Assembly (NCBI GenBank): GCA_039028975.1
Contig: JBCCHB010000005.1
Location: forward strand, 62,001-126,000
Reading direction: 5' to 3'
Origin: JAHBNG01 sp039028975
GTDB taxonomy: Bacteria > Chloroflexota > Anaerolineae > Caldilineales > Caldilineaceae
Length of the DNA: 64,000 nucleotides
Below the pieces are notes generated by a model that was not told the DNA's origin, did no database searches, and saw only the letters and a list, made by a program, of their open reading frames with translations. Position numbers and translations under genes: made by a program. Below, piece after piece: positions 35,813-45,300 of this stretch; positions within the stretch are counted from its first letter, which is position 1; every line of letters begins with the position of its first letter.

Positions 35813-35946
35813 CATTATCTCCTTTTACATGGTTTGGTGAGGCAGCAAAATCACTGACTCAAATTGGTTGGTGGTCTGCCTAATTCATGGTAGTCGGTTG
35901 GTAAAACATAGTTACTTACGCCTTGTGTAATAGGAACGAAACTCTA

Positions 35947-37035
35947 CTACAGCTTCCCTAACTTTTCTAATACTGGCCATAAATTCAATTGCTCGACTGC
36001 ATGGCTGCGATAAATCCCCACGCCGTCTGCACCATTCTCCATCACGATTTGCCCTGCTCTTAACATAAGTTCAGGGTCCTGAAAGCTGCCTGGATGATAA
36101 GCTGATAATTCGGCGATGACCGGTACGCGGCCGTTGGCCACTTCTACAGTATGGCGGATCTGTCTTTCCAGCTTGGTCAAGTCCGAGTCGGTTCGGAACC
36201 AAATATAGAGTTCGTCGAGCAGCCCCTGCTCAATCCAGGCTGGCCAGTCGTGAAGTAACTTGAGGTAATCGTCAGGCTCGCCTGTAATCATGGTTGTGGA
36301 AAAGACGGCATCTGCTGATGCCTCTTTGACCGCAGCCCGCAACTCAGAAAGGAAGAGCGTAACGTAATCGGCTCGGAACTGCATCCACTCGGGATCGTCA
36401 TTGGACAAGGCAAATGCATCCTTCCCTGTCTTTTCCCGAAACTCAGCCACTACACGATCTTCATAGCCATAGGGGACTACGCCATTTTCATCCTCGTTGC
36501 CCAGCACGAACTCAACCTGAATCCCATCGCCCTGGGTAGCCGCTAAGGTGTCTAGAAAGTTTTGGACCTGATGGGTCCGCACTTCAGGAAATGCGGGGCT
36601 AAGGTAGACATCTTCCCCAGGATTGAGGGTGTAGGCTCGGCTGCGGGTCAGGCTGCGGTATTCAGGATGATTGGCGGCGAAGGGCAGAATACTTGTACTC
36701 ACCTGGGGGTTGTCGTAGATGGGAATATGATCCTTCAGGATGTCGTTAGCCGTGGGATCATCCACTGGTACACGCATAAAATCAACCGACCAGCCATACC
36801 GAAGCCTCGCTGTGCCGTAGCGAGGAAATGAATTGTAGTTGACGTACGGGTCAACCTTAATACCGACATCATGGGCAGCTTCAGTTAAGGCCAAAGTTTG
36901 ATCCCCACCGATGATTTTGGCGATGCCGACGTCAGCGCATTTCTGTACCCAGGCTGGCAGATGTTCGGCGTAATCGGGGCTTTCAGGGGTGCTGTCTACG
37001 ACGGGCGGTCCCCAGAGTATCAGGCGTTCGGTCAT
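35947..37035 (-). CDS. TIM-barrel protein, possibly glycoside-hydrolase-like (GHL10 type)
   Basis: 362 residues. The alternation of strands and helices (ILWGPPVVDS, ADVGIAKIIGGDQ, HDVGIKVDPYVNYNS, DGIQVEFVLGNEDENG, FRADYVTLFLSELRAAV, VPVIAELSAYHP, GADGVGIYRSHAVE) fits a (beta/alpha)8 barrel, and the WMQFRADYVTLFLSELRAAV stretch with acidic residues at strand ends is reminiscent of GHL10-type hydrolase-like proteins. No signal peptide, so cytoplasmic. Candidate acidic residues are in LGNEDENG and VIAELSAY. Neighbours are a PhyH oxygenase and the set 3 ABC transporter, suggesting breakdown of an imported compound. The family call is tentative. Confidence 0.5.
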   Translation of the reverse strand: MTERLILWGPPVVDSTPESPDYAEHLPAWVQKCADVGIAKIIGGDQTLALTEAAHDVGIKVDPYVNYNSFPRYGTARLRYGWSVDFMRVPVDDPTANDILKDHIPIYDNPQVSTSILPFAANHPEYRSLTRSRAYTLNPGEDVYLSPAFPEVRTHQVQNFLDTLAATQGDGIQVEFVLGNEDENGVVPYGYEDRVVAEFREKTGKDAFALSNDDPEWMQFRADYVTLFLSELRAAVKEASADAVFSTTMITGEPDDYLKLLHDWPAWIEQGLLDELYIWFRTDSDLTKLERQIRHTVEVANGRVPVIAELSAYHPGSFQDPELMLRAGQIVMENGADGVGIYRSHAVEQLNLWPVLEKLGKL

Positions 37036-37109
37036 GGTTCCTCCTAATCGGTTGGCGTAGGGTTTTATCGATCAATCACAGATACCAAACGCGCAATTGA
37101 TCATATTGT

Positions 37110-38015
37110 TCAGTTTTTATGAGTAGATTGCTTAAGAACCTCAGCCTCCCACTCCTCCCAGGTTGGCTTATGGGTCTTCGTAAGCACAATAAGGGGTACC
37201 CGATGACCACCCGTCACAATCTTATTATGCACAAATTCGGCTGTGCGGCGTTGATCCGCGCTGAGCGCGGCCCGCTCTGGTGTCGGGAAATAGCGAAAAT
37301 CAATGCTCCAGCGCGATTCCTGGGTAGTGTTCAATTTGCTGGTGTGTACGCAAAGGTTAGACATGAAGAGCGCACCGCCAGGCTTGAGCGGAATCGGCAC
37401 CGGTGTACCCCGGGCTGCCACATTTTCCTCCATCCGTACATTCATGTCATCGCCTCTGGCTCCGTCTAGTAAGCCCCAGCGATGACTACCAGGGATAACC
37501 CAACAACAGCCGTTTTCGACCGTGGCTTCGACTAGCGGTATCCACACCGTCACCATATGTAGATTTTCGGTGTGCTTTTCCTTCTGCCCAATCGTTGATT
37601 GATCAAAATACTGGCTGTCCTGATGCCAGGGAAACGATGTGATCACGCTGCCGGGGAGTTTCGTCCTTAGGACCGGAATACCAAGGTTAGAGACTTCGGG
37701 GCCCAGGATGAGGCCAAGGGTGCGGAGAACACCAGGGAGGTTGAAAAGATCGTAGAATTCGCGACCAAAGGAGCCAAATTGCCAGCCACGCGGGGAAATT
37801 TCCTGCTCCTGACAGATAGCGGCATAGCGACGCTCAAAGGACTCATCCTCATAGAGTGAGGACAACTTTCCTTGCGCGTATTGCTCGCGGGCGTACTCAT
37901 CGACCTTCGACTTGATGAAGTTACGTATGGGTTCCAGCGCACACTCATCAATGAGATCTCTGACCACAACATACCCATCTCGCTGATAGGATTCCCTGAG
38001 TTCTTGATCATTCAT
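37110..38015 (-). CDS. Phytanoyl-CoA dioxygenase family protein (PhyH), copy 2
   Basis: 301-residue Fe(II)/2-oxoglutarate oxygenase. The facial triad is His131-Gln-Asp133 (SFPWHQDSQYF) and His224 (LCVHTSKLN); Arg235 in ESRWSIDFRY would hold 2-oxoglutarate. ENGCCWVIPGSHRWG is the usual strand before the second half of the barrel. The gap to the aminotransferase gene upstream is 21 nt, so the two are cotranscribed. It is not closely similar to copy 1 at 12207. Substrate unknown. Confidence 0.9.
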   Translation of the reverse strand: MNDQELRESYQRDGYVVVRDLIDECALEPIRNFIKSKVDEYAREQYAQGKLSSLYEDESFERRYAAICQEQEISPRGWQFGSFGREFYDLFNLPGVLRTLGLILGPEVSNLGIPVLRTKLPGSVITSFPWHQDSQYFDQSTIGQKEKHTENLHMVTVWIPLVEATVENGCCWVIPGSHRWGLLDGARGDDMNVRMEENVAARGTPVPIPLKPGGALFMSNLCVHTSKLNTTQESRWSIDFRYFPTPERAALSADQRRTAEFVHNKIVTGGHRVPLIVLTKTHKPTWEEWEAEVLKQSTHKN

Positions 38016-38036
38016 GGGTGAATTCCTATTGGTTCA

Positions 38037-39233
38037 CTAGATTTCCTTCAGACCTTCCTCTAAACCCGTCAAGAGACGATCCACCTCGTCCTGTGTATTA
38101 TATGCGGCAACAGAAATCCGCATAGCCACCTTGACCGGATCGGGTGGTGCCGTTAGCCATTGGGCCTTGACGACTACTTTCTGCTCTTCATACAAACGGC
38201 CAACCAGTGCATCCATCTCGGTCTTTGTAAATCCGTCAAACATCAGCGAGGTGATACCCGCATACTTTCCCTCTTCCAGCGACGTAATGATGCGTGCCCG
38301 GTCCATTGTGGCAACGCCATCGCGCAGGGTTTTGGTCAGCCCTGCCGCTGTGGACTGAATCGTATCCAAGCCAATGCTGTCTGCAATTTCAGCGGCCTTG
38401 CCCAAGCCAACCACCAATGCATGGTTGTAGGTGCCAATTTCACTACGAGATCGGGCAGTGGCATCTGGCGTAGATGTGCCAGCCAGCGCCCACGGGCTGC
38501 GGTCGGGGATGAAGTTGGGTCGATATCCAGACAGTCGTTTTTTCGAAACGGTCACAAAGCCAGTTCCCATGGGGCCAAGCAGCCACTTATGGCCAGAACC
38601 CACCACGTAATCGCAATCTAGGGCGGCAAGGTCCACCGGAATCTGACCGACAGTCTGGGCTACATCCAACACGACTGGCACTCCCCACTCATGGGAAACG
38701 TCTGCGGTCTCTCTCACCGGCAGCAAACATCCATCGGGCGAGGAGATATGGCTGATGCAGAAGAGTTTTGTCCGTTCAGTCAGCGCTCCAGAGAGGCTTT
38801 CGAGCAGCACATCGTCGCCCTGGTCTGCGGGGATGACTTTGACGGTAACACCATACTCATTCTGCAGTTCATGCGAGATCCCGTATGTACTGACATGCTC
38901 TGAAGAGGTCATGATAAACTCATCGCCGGGTTGCCAATCGATGCTGTGGATCACAAGCTGCATAGAGCGGGACGTGTTGGTGGTAATGGCTAGCTCATCA
39001 TCTGGAATGTTGAGGAGACGGGCCAATCTGGCACGGGCGTCAATCTCTCGCTCCACGTGAGACGCACGTCCTAGAGGTGTGGCAGGGCCATGATGGGCTT
39101 CAGTCATCATCGCCTCACTAACTGTACCCAGTACAGTATTACTGGTTGCTCCATAGGTGCCTGTCTGAAAATAGGCTACTGCCTGGGTCATGGGCAGGTC
39201 TTGACGAAGCTCTTCAACCGTGGTAATGGGCAT
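38037..39233 (-). CDS. Class V aminotransferase (isopenicillin N epimerase-like), copy 1
   Basis: 398-residue PLP enzyme of fold type I. ATG 39233 is chosen because AAGGA lies about 8 nt upstream; the frame open to 39362 runs through a repeat. Seen: VAYFQTGTYGATSNTV at the start, ITTNTSRSMQLVIHSIDWQPGDE, the PLP-binding Asp in VVLDVAQTVGQIPVD, and the Schiff-base Lys near residue 215 in VVGSGHKWLLGPMGTGF. Relatives include cysteine desulfurases, isopenicillin N epimerases and other aminotransferases; the sequence here is nearest the epimerase-like group. It sits in a catabolic cluster with PhyH, SDR-like and DapA-family genes. A second member lies at 62830-63987. Confidence 0.88.
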   Translation of the reverse strand: MPITTVEELRQDLPMTQAVAYFQTGTYGATSNTVLGTVSEAMMTEAHHGPATPLGRASHVEREIDARARLARLLNIPDDELAITTNTSRSMQLVIHSIDWQPGDEFIMTSSEHVSTYGISHELQNEYGVTVKVIPADQGDDVLLESLSGALTERTKLFCISHISSPDGCLLPVRETADVSHEWGVPVVLDVAQTVGQIPVDLAALDCDYVVGSGHKWLLGPMGTGFVTVSKKRLSGYRPNFIPDRSPWALAGTSTPDATARSRSEIGTYNHALVVGLGKAAEIADSIGLDTIQSTAAGLTKTLRDGVATMDRARIITSLEEGKYAGITSLMFDGFTKTEMDALVGRLYEEQKVVVKAQWLTAPPDPVKVAMRISVAAYNTQDEVDRLLTGLEEGLKEI

Positions 39234-39254
39234 TTCACAATCCTTATATAAGTA

Positions 39255-39376
39255 GCGAGAGAAGTCTTGTCTCGGCTCTTGTCTGACTTGCTCTGGAATA
39301 TTCTGAAAAGGGAGAATAGCCCCATCTTCATGGGGACGAGCTTCCCGTCTACACGGGAACAAGTTTTTGTGGCTAT
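39255..39376 (-). repeat. Element C-like copy 3 with two extra hairpins
   Basis: GCGAGAGAAGTCTTGTCTCGG and AAGTTTTTGTGGCTATC match the arms of element C. The interior holds two perfect short hairpins, CCCCAT-CTT-ATGGGG-type near 39320-39336 and TCCCGT-CTAC-ACGGGA near 39343-39358. It lies immediately upstream of the aminotransferase start. The stretch from 39377 to 39558 shows nothing else. Confidence 0.5.
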
Positions 39377-39558
39377 CGAATAGGACAAGATAGCGTTGGG
39401 GGGTAATAGAGGGACTTTGTCTATTCTATCTTCTTTTTTGTTATTCGCAAAACGGCACTAATTTGGCAATAGTGTAAAAGTCACACACAATCGTTCAGGG
39501 AGCACGCCCCGTGCGGGTCTAGCCATATGTGCGACTTTTGCGGAACTGCCTAATTTGA

Positions 39559-40590
39559 TTAAAATCTGCCGTCACGCGCTTCAAAGTGGGTCGGTTTATT
39601 CAACGTTGTCCTGCCGCTGTCGATCCAGGCCGCGGTCCATTCAATGATCTGGGCGAGCGTAACAGTGGGCGAGCCGAAGAGCTGCTGTGCTTCAGTTGCA
39701 TTGCTGAGCAACGCGTTTGGATCCTCCTCGCCACTGAAAATTGGCGACTGGCCAAACAGTTCACCAAAGCGTTTGGCTAATTCGCGCACGAAAACCGTCT
39801 CTGGACCAGTCACGTTGAGGACAAATGGTGGCGAGTTACAATAATCCAACAGTCCGATGGCCTGGGCATTGGCGTCACCTTGCCAGATGACGTTGGCCGC
39901 GCCCATGGTCAAATCGATTGGCTCACCAGTATGGACTTTGGTAGCCACATCAAGCAAAACGCCATACCGCATCTCTACAGCGTAATTCAGCCGCATAATT
40001 GCGCAGCGCAGCCCTTTCGTGCGCGAAAAATATTCAAAAATACGCTCCCGGCCAAGACAAGACATGGCATATTCTCCCACGGGTTCAGGTGGTTCGCTTT
40101 CTAGAGAGCCACCCTGTTCGACAGGCGTTAACGGATAGACATTGCCCGTAGAAAAGACCACGATGCATGCATCAAGAAAGCGCTCTGCTATCAGCGCCGG
40201 CATGTGGCTGTTAATAGCCCACGTCTGGGCTTGCTGACCTGAGGTGCCAAACTTCTGCCCAGCCATAAAGATGATGTTGCGACTTTCTGGCAAGGTTACC
40301 AGCGCGGCGCGGTCCAGCAGATTGCAAGCAATAGTCTGAATACCCCACGCTTCGAGCTTGTCACGCAGATTTGGTTGGCTAAAGCGCGCAACGGCAACGA
40401 CTTTGTGTGGCGACCCGACCGCCTCTATGGCACGCGCGGCCATCCGTGCCAACGTTGGTCCCATCTTGCCACCAACGCCTAGGATAAGCAAATCGCTATC
40501 CAGATTCTGGACAGTATCGAGAACATACGGAGGCGGTACAGAGAGCTTCTCTTCGAGTTCAGCTTCGCTGTTCATAGAATTATTTACCAT
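39559..40590 (-). CDS. NAD(P)-binding SDR/epimerase-like protein without the YxxxK motif
   Basis: 343 residues from ATG 40590, which overlaps the end of the DapA-family gene by 11 nt and has GGGAAG upstream; the frame open to 40719 would overlap that gene much more. A Rossmann fold starts with LLILGVGGKMGPTLARMA, followed by a NAD-dependent epimerase layout (NIIFMAGQKFG, VVFSTGNVYPL, LRLNYAVEMRYGVLLDVA-type strand, FVLNVTGPETVFVRELA). The extended-SDR catalytic Tyr-x-x-x-Lys is replaced by YAMSC in VGEYAMSCLGRERIF, so ordinary epimerase or reductase chemistry is doubtful. It belongs with the lyase upstream and aminotransferase downstream. Substrate unknown. Confidence 0.8.
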   Translation of the reverse strand: MVNNSMNSEAELEEKLSVPPPYVLDTVQNLDSDLLILGVGGKMGPTLARMAARAIEAVGSPHKVVAVARFSQPNLRDKLEAWGIQTIACNLLDRAALVTLPESRNIIFMAGQKFGTSGQQAQTWAINSHMPALIAERFLDACIVVFSTGNVYPLTPVEQGGSLESEPPEPVGEYAMSCLGRERIFEYFSRTKGLRCAIMRLNYAVEMRYGVLLDVATKVHTGEPIDLTMGAANVIWQGDANAQAIGLLDYCNSPPFVLNVTGPETVFVRELAKRFGELFGQSPIFSGEEDPNALLSNATEAQQLFGSPTVTLAQIIEWTAAWIDSGRTTLNKPTHFEARDGRF

Positions 40591-41458
40591 GGATTGCTTC
40601 CCACCAGACAGAGATAGCCTTAGCTCCTTCTTTGGGAAGATTGCTAGGGGTACGACACGTTGGCTCAAACGGCATGCCGCGCAACCGGGCCAGATATTTG
40701 GCCGATGCGGGGTAGCCAAAGCGCAGGATGGCGTCGAGCATCACCAACTGCTGATGGTGTAGGGGAGCGTTGCCATGTTTGTGGGTGAACGCATCCCAAA
40801 GCCTGACGGATAGATCCGCTGCGGCAGTTGATGTGATGGCCATTGTACCGCGTGCCCCCAGATTAAATGCATCAAGCAAGAAGGGTGTATTGGCTTGATA
40901 GATGATGGACTCTGGTGCTGCTTCGACTTTGGCCTGAATTCCTTCCAGCGTACAAGTCGTATCTTTGATGCCTCGAATCCCGTAATCAGCGACCAATGCG
41001 CTATAGACATCAGGAGGGATGTGACACGGCTGGACGCCAGGCCATTCGTAGAGAATAATCGGGCAGGGTGCTTGCTCCGCCAATGCAGCCAGATAGTCCT
41101 GGAGCTGCTGTTGCTCCTTGCCTACTCCATCCGGCACCACCAATACCAGACCCGCCACACCTGTATCGGCCATCTGTGCCATCTCCTGGGCATGGCGGGT
41201 GCGATCTCCCGCGATGTTCGCCGTCGCCACTACGGGAACGGACCCTGCTCGCTGCACAGCAACCTTGGCCAGAGCCAACCGTTCTGCGAAATCAAGCCGA
41301 TGCATCTCGCCACTGCCACAGACGGCAAAGAGGCCGTGGGGTTGGTGGCTTAGCTGCCAGTCCACGTATTGGACGTAGCAACTCCAGTCGATACGTCCAT
41401 CGCTTAGGAATGGGGTAAGTAAGAGAGCAAAGACGCCTTCATAATGGCTCAGGTTCAT
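40580..41458 (-). CDS. Dihydrodipicolinate synthase/N-acetylneuraminate lyase family protein
   Basis: 292 residues from ATG 41458; a TTG at 41467 is an alternative with AGGAACAA before it. A TIM-barrel aldolase that forms a Schiff base with a 2-oxo acid. Seen: GVFALLLTPFLSDGRID, AVCGSGEMHRLDFAERLAL (the GxxGE-type block with some change), VPVVATANIAGD, the catalytic Tyr in ILYEWPG and the Schiff-base Lys near residue 165 in GIRGIKDTTCT. In a cluster with an SDR-like protein and aminotransferase and not with lysine-biosynthesis genes, so a catabolic lyase is more likely than DapA itself. First gene of the minus-strand cluster. Confidence 0.88.
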   Translation of the reverse strand: MNLSHYEGVFALLLTPFLSDGRIDWSCYVQYVDWQLSHQPHGLFAVCGSGEMHRLDFAERLALAKVAVQRAGSVPVVATANIAGDRTRHAQEMAQMADTGVAGLVLVVPDGVGKEQQQLQDYLAALAEQAPCPIILYEWPGVQPCHIPPDVYSALVADYGIRGIKDTTCTLEGIQAKVEAAPESIIYQANTPFLLDAFNLGARGTMAITSTAAADLSVRLWDAFTHKHGNAPLHHQQLVMLDAILRFGYPASAKYLARLRGMPFEPTCRTPSNLPKEGAKAISVWWEAIHGK

Positions 41459-41658
41459 GTTGACCAATTGTTCCTACTCTTTCCAGCAAATCCAAATTAG
41501 TTTTTCATGGATCAAGATGCACCACGGAGGATGAAAATGATCCTGTTGATCCATCTAAATCCGTCTCCTATTTTCAGGGCAGAAACGCAGTGCCGCTCTA
41601 GTGACAGTCACTCCCCGAAAAAATGGCGGGTTTTTGGCGTTTTCTGCTCGTTTGGGCG

Positions 41659-41800
41659 TTAAGGAATCAATTTTAAATAAAACCGGAAAGTTGTCATACC
41701 TGCGCAGGCAGGTATCCACATCCGTACTAAGATGGATTCCCGACGTCTCGGGAATGACAGTTACGGAAGTTTTCGGTTTTATTTAATCCGTGTTCCTAAG
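41659..41800 (+). repeat. Element B copy 4 with a different core
   Basis: Ends TTAAGGAATCA, TTAAATAAAACCGG and GGTTTTATTTAATCCG, TTCCTAAG carry the element B inverted ends, but the 142-bp copy has a different middle: CCTGCGCAGGCAGGTATCCA and TGGATTCCCGACGTCTCGGG, a pattern like dispersed repeats found between genes in many bacteria. The rest of 41459-41860 holds no gene. Confidence 0.7.
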
Positions 41801-41860
41801 TGACAGTGCCGAAGCGGCTGCTGCGCAAACACTTCCGCTCGCCTGCAGATCAATTGCTGC

Positions 41861-42298
41861 TTACTCAGCCGTTTCAGCACGAGCTTTCGCTACAGCTTGA
41901 TGCAATGCAGAATTTTCAAACGCATCAGCCAGAAACTCAAGTTCATCCAAAAAATATTCTTCATCAAGGATCACAATATTCCTGGATTGGATTTCTTTGT
42001 AAAAGCGAGCATAGGGGATTTCGGCTATCACTGCACCGCCACGAAGATCTGTCTCCCCCTTCATGTATTTCTGGATAGCCAAATCAAGTTTTTGTGCTCG
42101 AATGCCATCTTGCACCCATTTCTTCATGAGTGCAGCTTCAGACGATGAGTATGCATCGCTTAGAAACATGATCTCTTGGGATTCTGCAGGAGAAAGGCGA
42201 ATGGATTTCGTTTCCCTACTTCCACGGCCAAGCGAACCTCGCAGAGTTGCCACATTGAGTGTTTTGAGTAGAATAAATAATAGAGAATAATCAGTCAA
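41861..42298 (-). CDS. Small UPF0175-like DNA-binding protein (antitoxin-type)
   Basis: 145 residues. The middle has a ribbon-helix-helix-like strand and helices (TKSIRLSPAESQEIMFLSD, SSEAALMKKWVQDGI), then KYMKGETDLRGGAVIAEIPYARFYKEIQSRNI, which has the layout of UPF0175 antitoxin-type proteins (a short helix-turn-helix ending in a Phe-Leu-rich box). The first 15-25 residues look unlike the family, and GTG 42253 may be the real start; neither has a good ribosome-binding site. No toxin gene (PIN/DUF3368 type) is adjacent. It is divergent from the BTAD-STAND gene with about 30 nt between start codons, so it may regulate that gene. Confidence 0.5.
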   Translation of the reverse strand: MTDYSLLFILLKTLNVATLRGSLGRGSRETKSIRLSPAESQEIMFLSDAYSSSEAALMKKWVQDGIRAQKLDLAIQKYMKGETDLRGGAVIAEIPYARFYKEIQSRNIVILDEEYFLDELEFLADAFENSALHQAVAKARAETAE

Positions 42299-42328
42299 AG
42301 TTCAAAATTGATAATTGAGGAGAACATT

Positions 42329-45300
42329 GTGTCTCGATGGAGACTTTATCTCTTTGGCCCCCCAAGACTGCAATATGACGACCAAGCGGTAGACATTAAC
42401 CTTCGGAAAGGAATGGCACTAATCGCTTATCTAGCCGTAACACGGCAGCCCCATAGCCGAGATACTTTGGCCACATTGCTATGGTCTGAAAGCGACCAAA
42501 GTAAAGCCCGCGCCAGCTTACGTCGCGCATTACATAGAATTAACCGATTACCTCACACAGAAATTCTAATCACAACATCAGAGATCGCAGCTATACGGAA
42601 CATCGATGACCTATGGTTGGATGTGGCTGAGTTTCGACTTGCGGCCGAAACATGTATTTCGAATCCCTCTTTTAGTGAAGACGCATTAGCGGAGCAGTTG
42701 GACCATCTCACGCATGCGGCCGCTCTCTACACAGATGATTTCATGGCTGGCTTCACGCTGCCAGATAGTCCGGAATTTGATGACTGGCAATACTTTCAGC
42801 GCCAAGAGCTTCAGCAATCTTTATTGCAATTGATAGAACAGATCAGTCTTCTCAACCAGCGCCAAGGAAACAGCGAAAGGGCAATTCATTATGCGAGACA
42901 AAGACTATCATATGATCTGCTTCACGAACCAGCCCATCGTCAACTTATGAGGCTCTATGCACAATCAGGTCAACAAGCTTCAGCTCTTAATCAATACCAA
43001 GAATGTAGGCGCATCCTCGATCAAGAATTAGGGGTTCAACCAGATACTATCACAAAAGCGCTTGCAGAACAGATCCAGTCAGGTGTACATAATCTCATCG
43101 AGCATAGCCATTCAGAAATTAACTTGACTAGCAATCAGGAGTCAAGTCTATCTACGGACGATCTTTACGGAGCACCACTTATAGGCCCCTTCCTCGGCAG
43201 AGTAGAAGAGCTATCATTTTTAAGGCAATCAGCTATCTATGATAAATGCTGCCTAGTTGTTGTGTTGGGTATGGGCGGTATCGGCAAGACGAGTCTGGTT
43301 GCTCAATTTGCTAATGAGTGCGCGACTTCGATTGAGAGACCTTTCGACAGAGTTATATGGCGTTCCATGCTCAATGCACCTACACTGATAGATTTACTGG
43401 CAGATCTAATTCCAGTCTTATCAAATCAACAATATACAAACGTAGCCCACAGTGTTGACGAACAACTACGTCAACTCCTCACACTGTTCCGTCAGCAGCG
43501 TTGCCTAGTCGTTCTCGATAATGCTGAAAGTATCATGCAGATAGAAGAGGATTCGGGGACATATCGTAGAGGGTACGACACCTATAGACAACTGTGGGAA
43601 TGGGTTGCCAATAGTAGGCACCAAAGTACCCTAATCGTAACAAGCCGTGAGAATTTTAGAGAGGTTCAGCGGCTAACTCATGATAATGAATATGTGCGAG
43701 CCATACATCTCAATGGGCTACCTTTAGATACGGGTAATGAATTGTTATCAACACGCGGTCTAGCAGGAGAAGTTGATGCAACAACAGCACTCATCAATCG
43801 TTACTCAGGCAATCCATTAGCTCTCAAGCTTGTGGCCGAAACTGTGCAAGAGCTTTACAACGGTGACCTAAACGCATTTCTTTCTCAGGAAACCGTGATT
43901 TTTGATGATATTCGGAGCGTACTGTCGCAACAATTCACGCGCCTATCATCGCTTGAACAAGAGATTCTTTTATGGCTGGCGATTGAACGTGAACCAGTAA
44001 CTGTAGAGATGCTTCTGAATAATCTGGTTCATCCACCTACCCAGCGTCGCCTATTGGAAGGATTAAGGTCTCTGCGGCGGTGTTCTCTCATTGAAACGCC
44101 TACAGAGATTCATGACAATCGAGTTACCTCAGCACTTCATGAAAACGATAGGCAGGTAGGTTTCCAATTACAAAATGTTGTCACCGAGTTTTTGACAGAT
44201 TACATCATTGAGCAGGTTATCGAGGAATTCTCTAGAGATGAATTGGATATTCTAGCACGATATGCTCTGATCAAGACATCCAATCGGGAATATATTCGCA
44301 CTACTCAGACAAGGTTGCTCTTGCAGCCGATTGTAGATCAACTTATCTCTCTTTGGGGCAATCAGGACGTCTTGGAAAAATTGCGTTTATGGTTAAGACA
44401 ATTACGTCACAATGGCAAACACGCATCGGGATATTCTGGTGGTAATATTCTCAACCTTTTGCTTCAACTGAATGCAGACTTGGACGGCTTTGATTTTTCG
44501 CACATAAATGTTTGGCAAGCAGATCTGCAAGGAGCAGTGGTCCGAAATGTTGACTTCCAAAATAGCGATCTGAAAGGCTCACTCTTTACAGATACATTTG
44601 GAGGAATCTTGGAGATTGCTTTTAGTCCTGATGGCATGTTTATGGCTGCAGGTACATTCAATGGACAAGTTCGGATTTGGCATACCGGTAACAGTCACCT
44701 TCTACACGTCTTTCCAAATCATTCGGGCGCTGTTTGGTCTGTTTGTTTTAGCCCAGATGGACAGATGCTCGCCAGCGCTGATGACAAAACGGTTCGCTTT
44801 TGGAAATTTGGTTCTCAACCTACCACAAATCAACCCGAAATGATACAGGTTTTGCCTAATCATTTTGGCTGTAAGTCAATATGCTTTAGCCCAGATGGAA
44901 AGAGATTCGCAAGTACAGATGATGAAAAAGTCTGTTTGTGGGACATTTCAGAGCTGCATTCATCTTGTCAGGTTAAAGCAACTCAGACTCTCCATGGTCA
45001 TAGTGGCATGATTTGGGCCATTTGCTTTAGCCCAGATGGGCAGATGCTTGCCAGCGGAGGAGAGGATCATACGATACACTTATGGGATGTTTGTGGGGCG
45101 GAACCATTCTACAACGCTCAACAACTCTACATAATCGGCGGGCATGAAGCAGCTGTTACCTCACTCAGCTTTAGGCCGAAAATATCCCTGGATTCATCGG
45201 AGCATCCTGACAGTGCTATATCTACCAGCACCATACATCATATCCTGGTCAGTGGCAGTGTAGACCAGACCGTACGCCTGTGGAGCGTTCCATCCAAAGA

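Noticed and set aside
41861..42298. Complete toxin-antitoxin pair
   Set aside because: Only the antitoxin-like gene is present; no PIN or other toxin gene adjoins it.
42308..42328. TTG start for the BTAD-STAND gene
   Set aside because: GTG 42329 has GAGGAGA at proper distance; the TTG has none.
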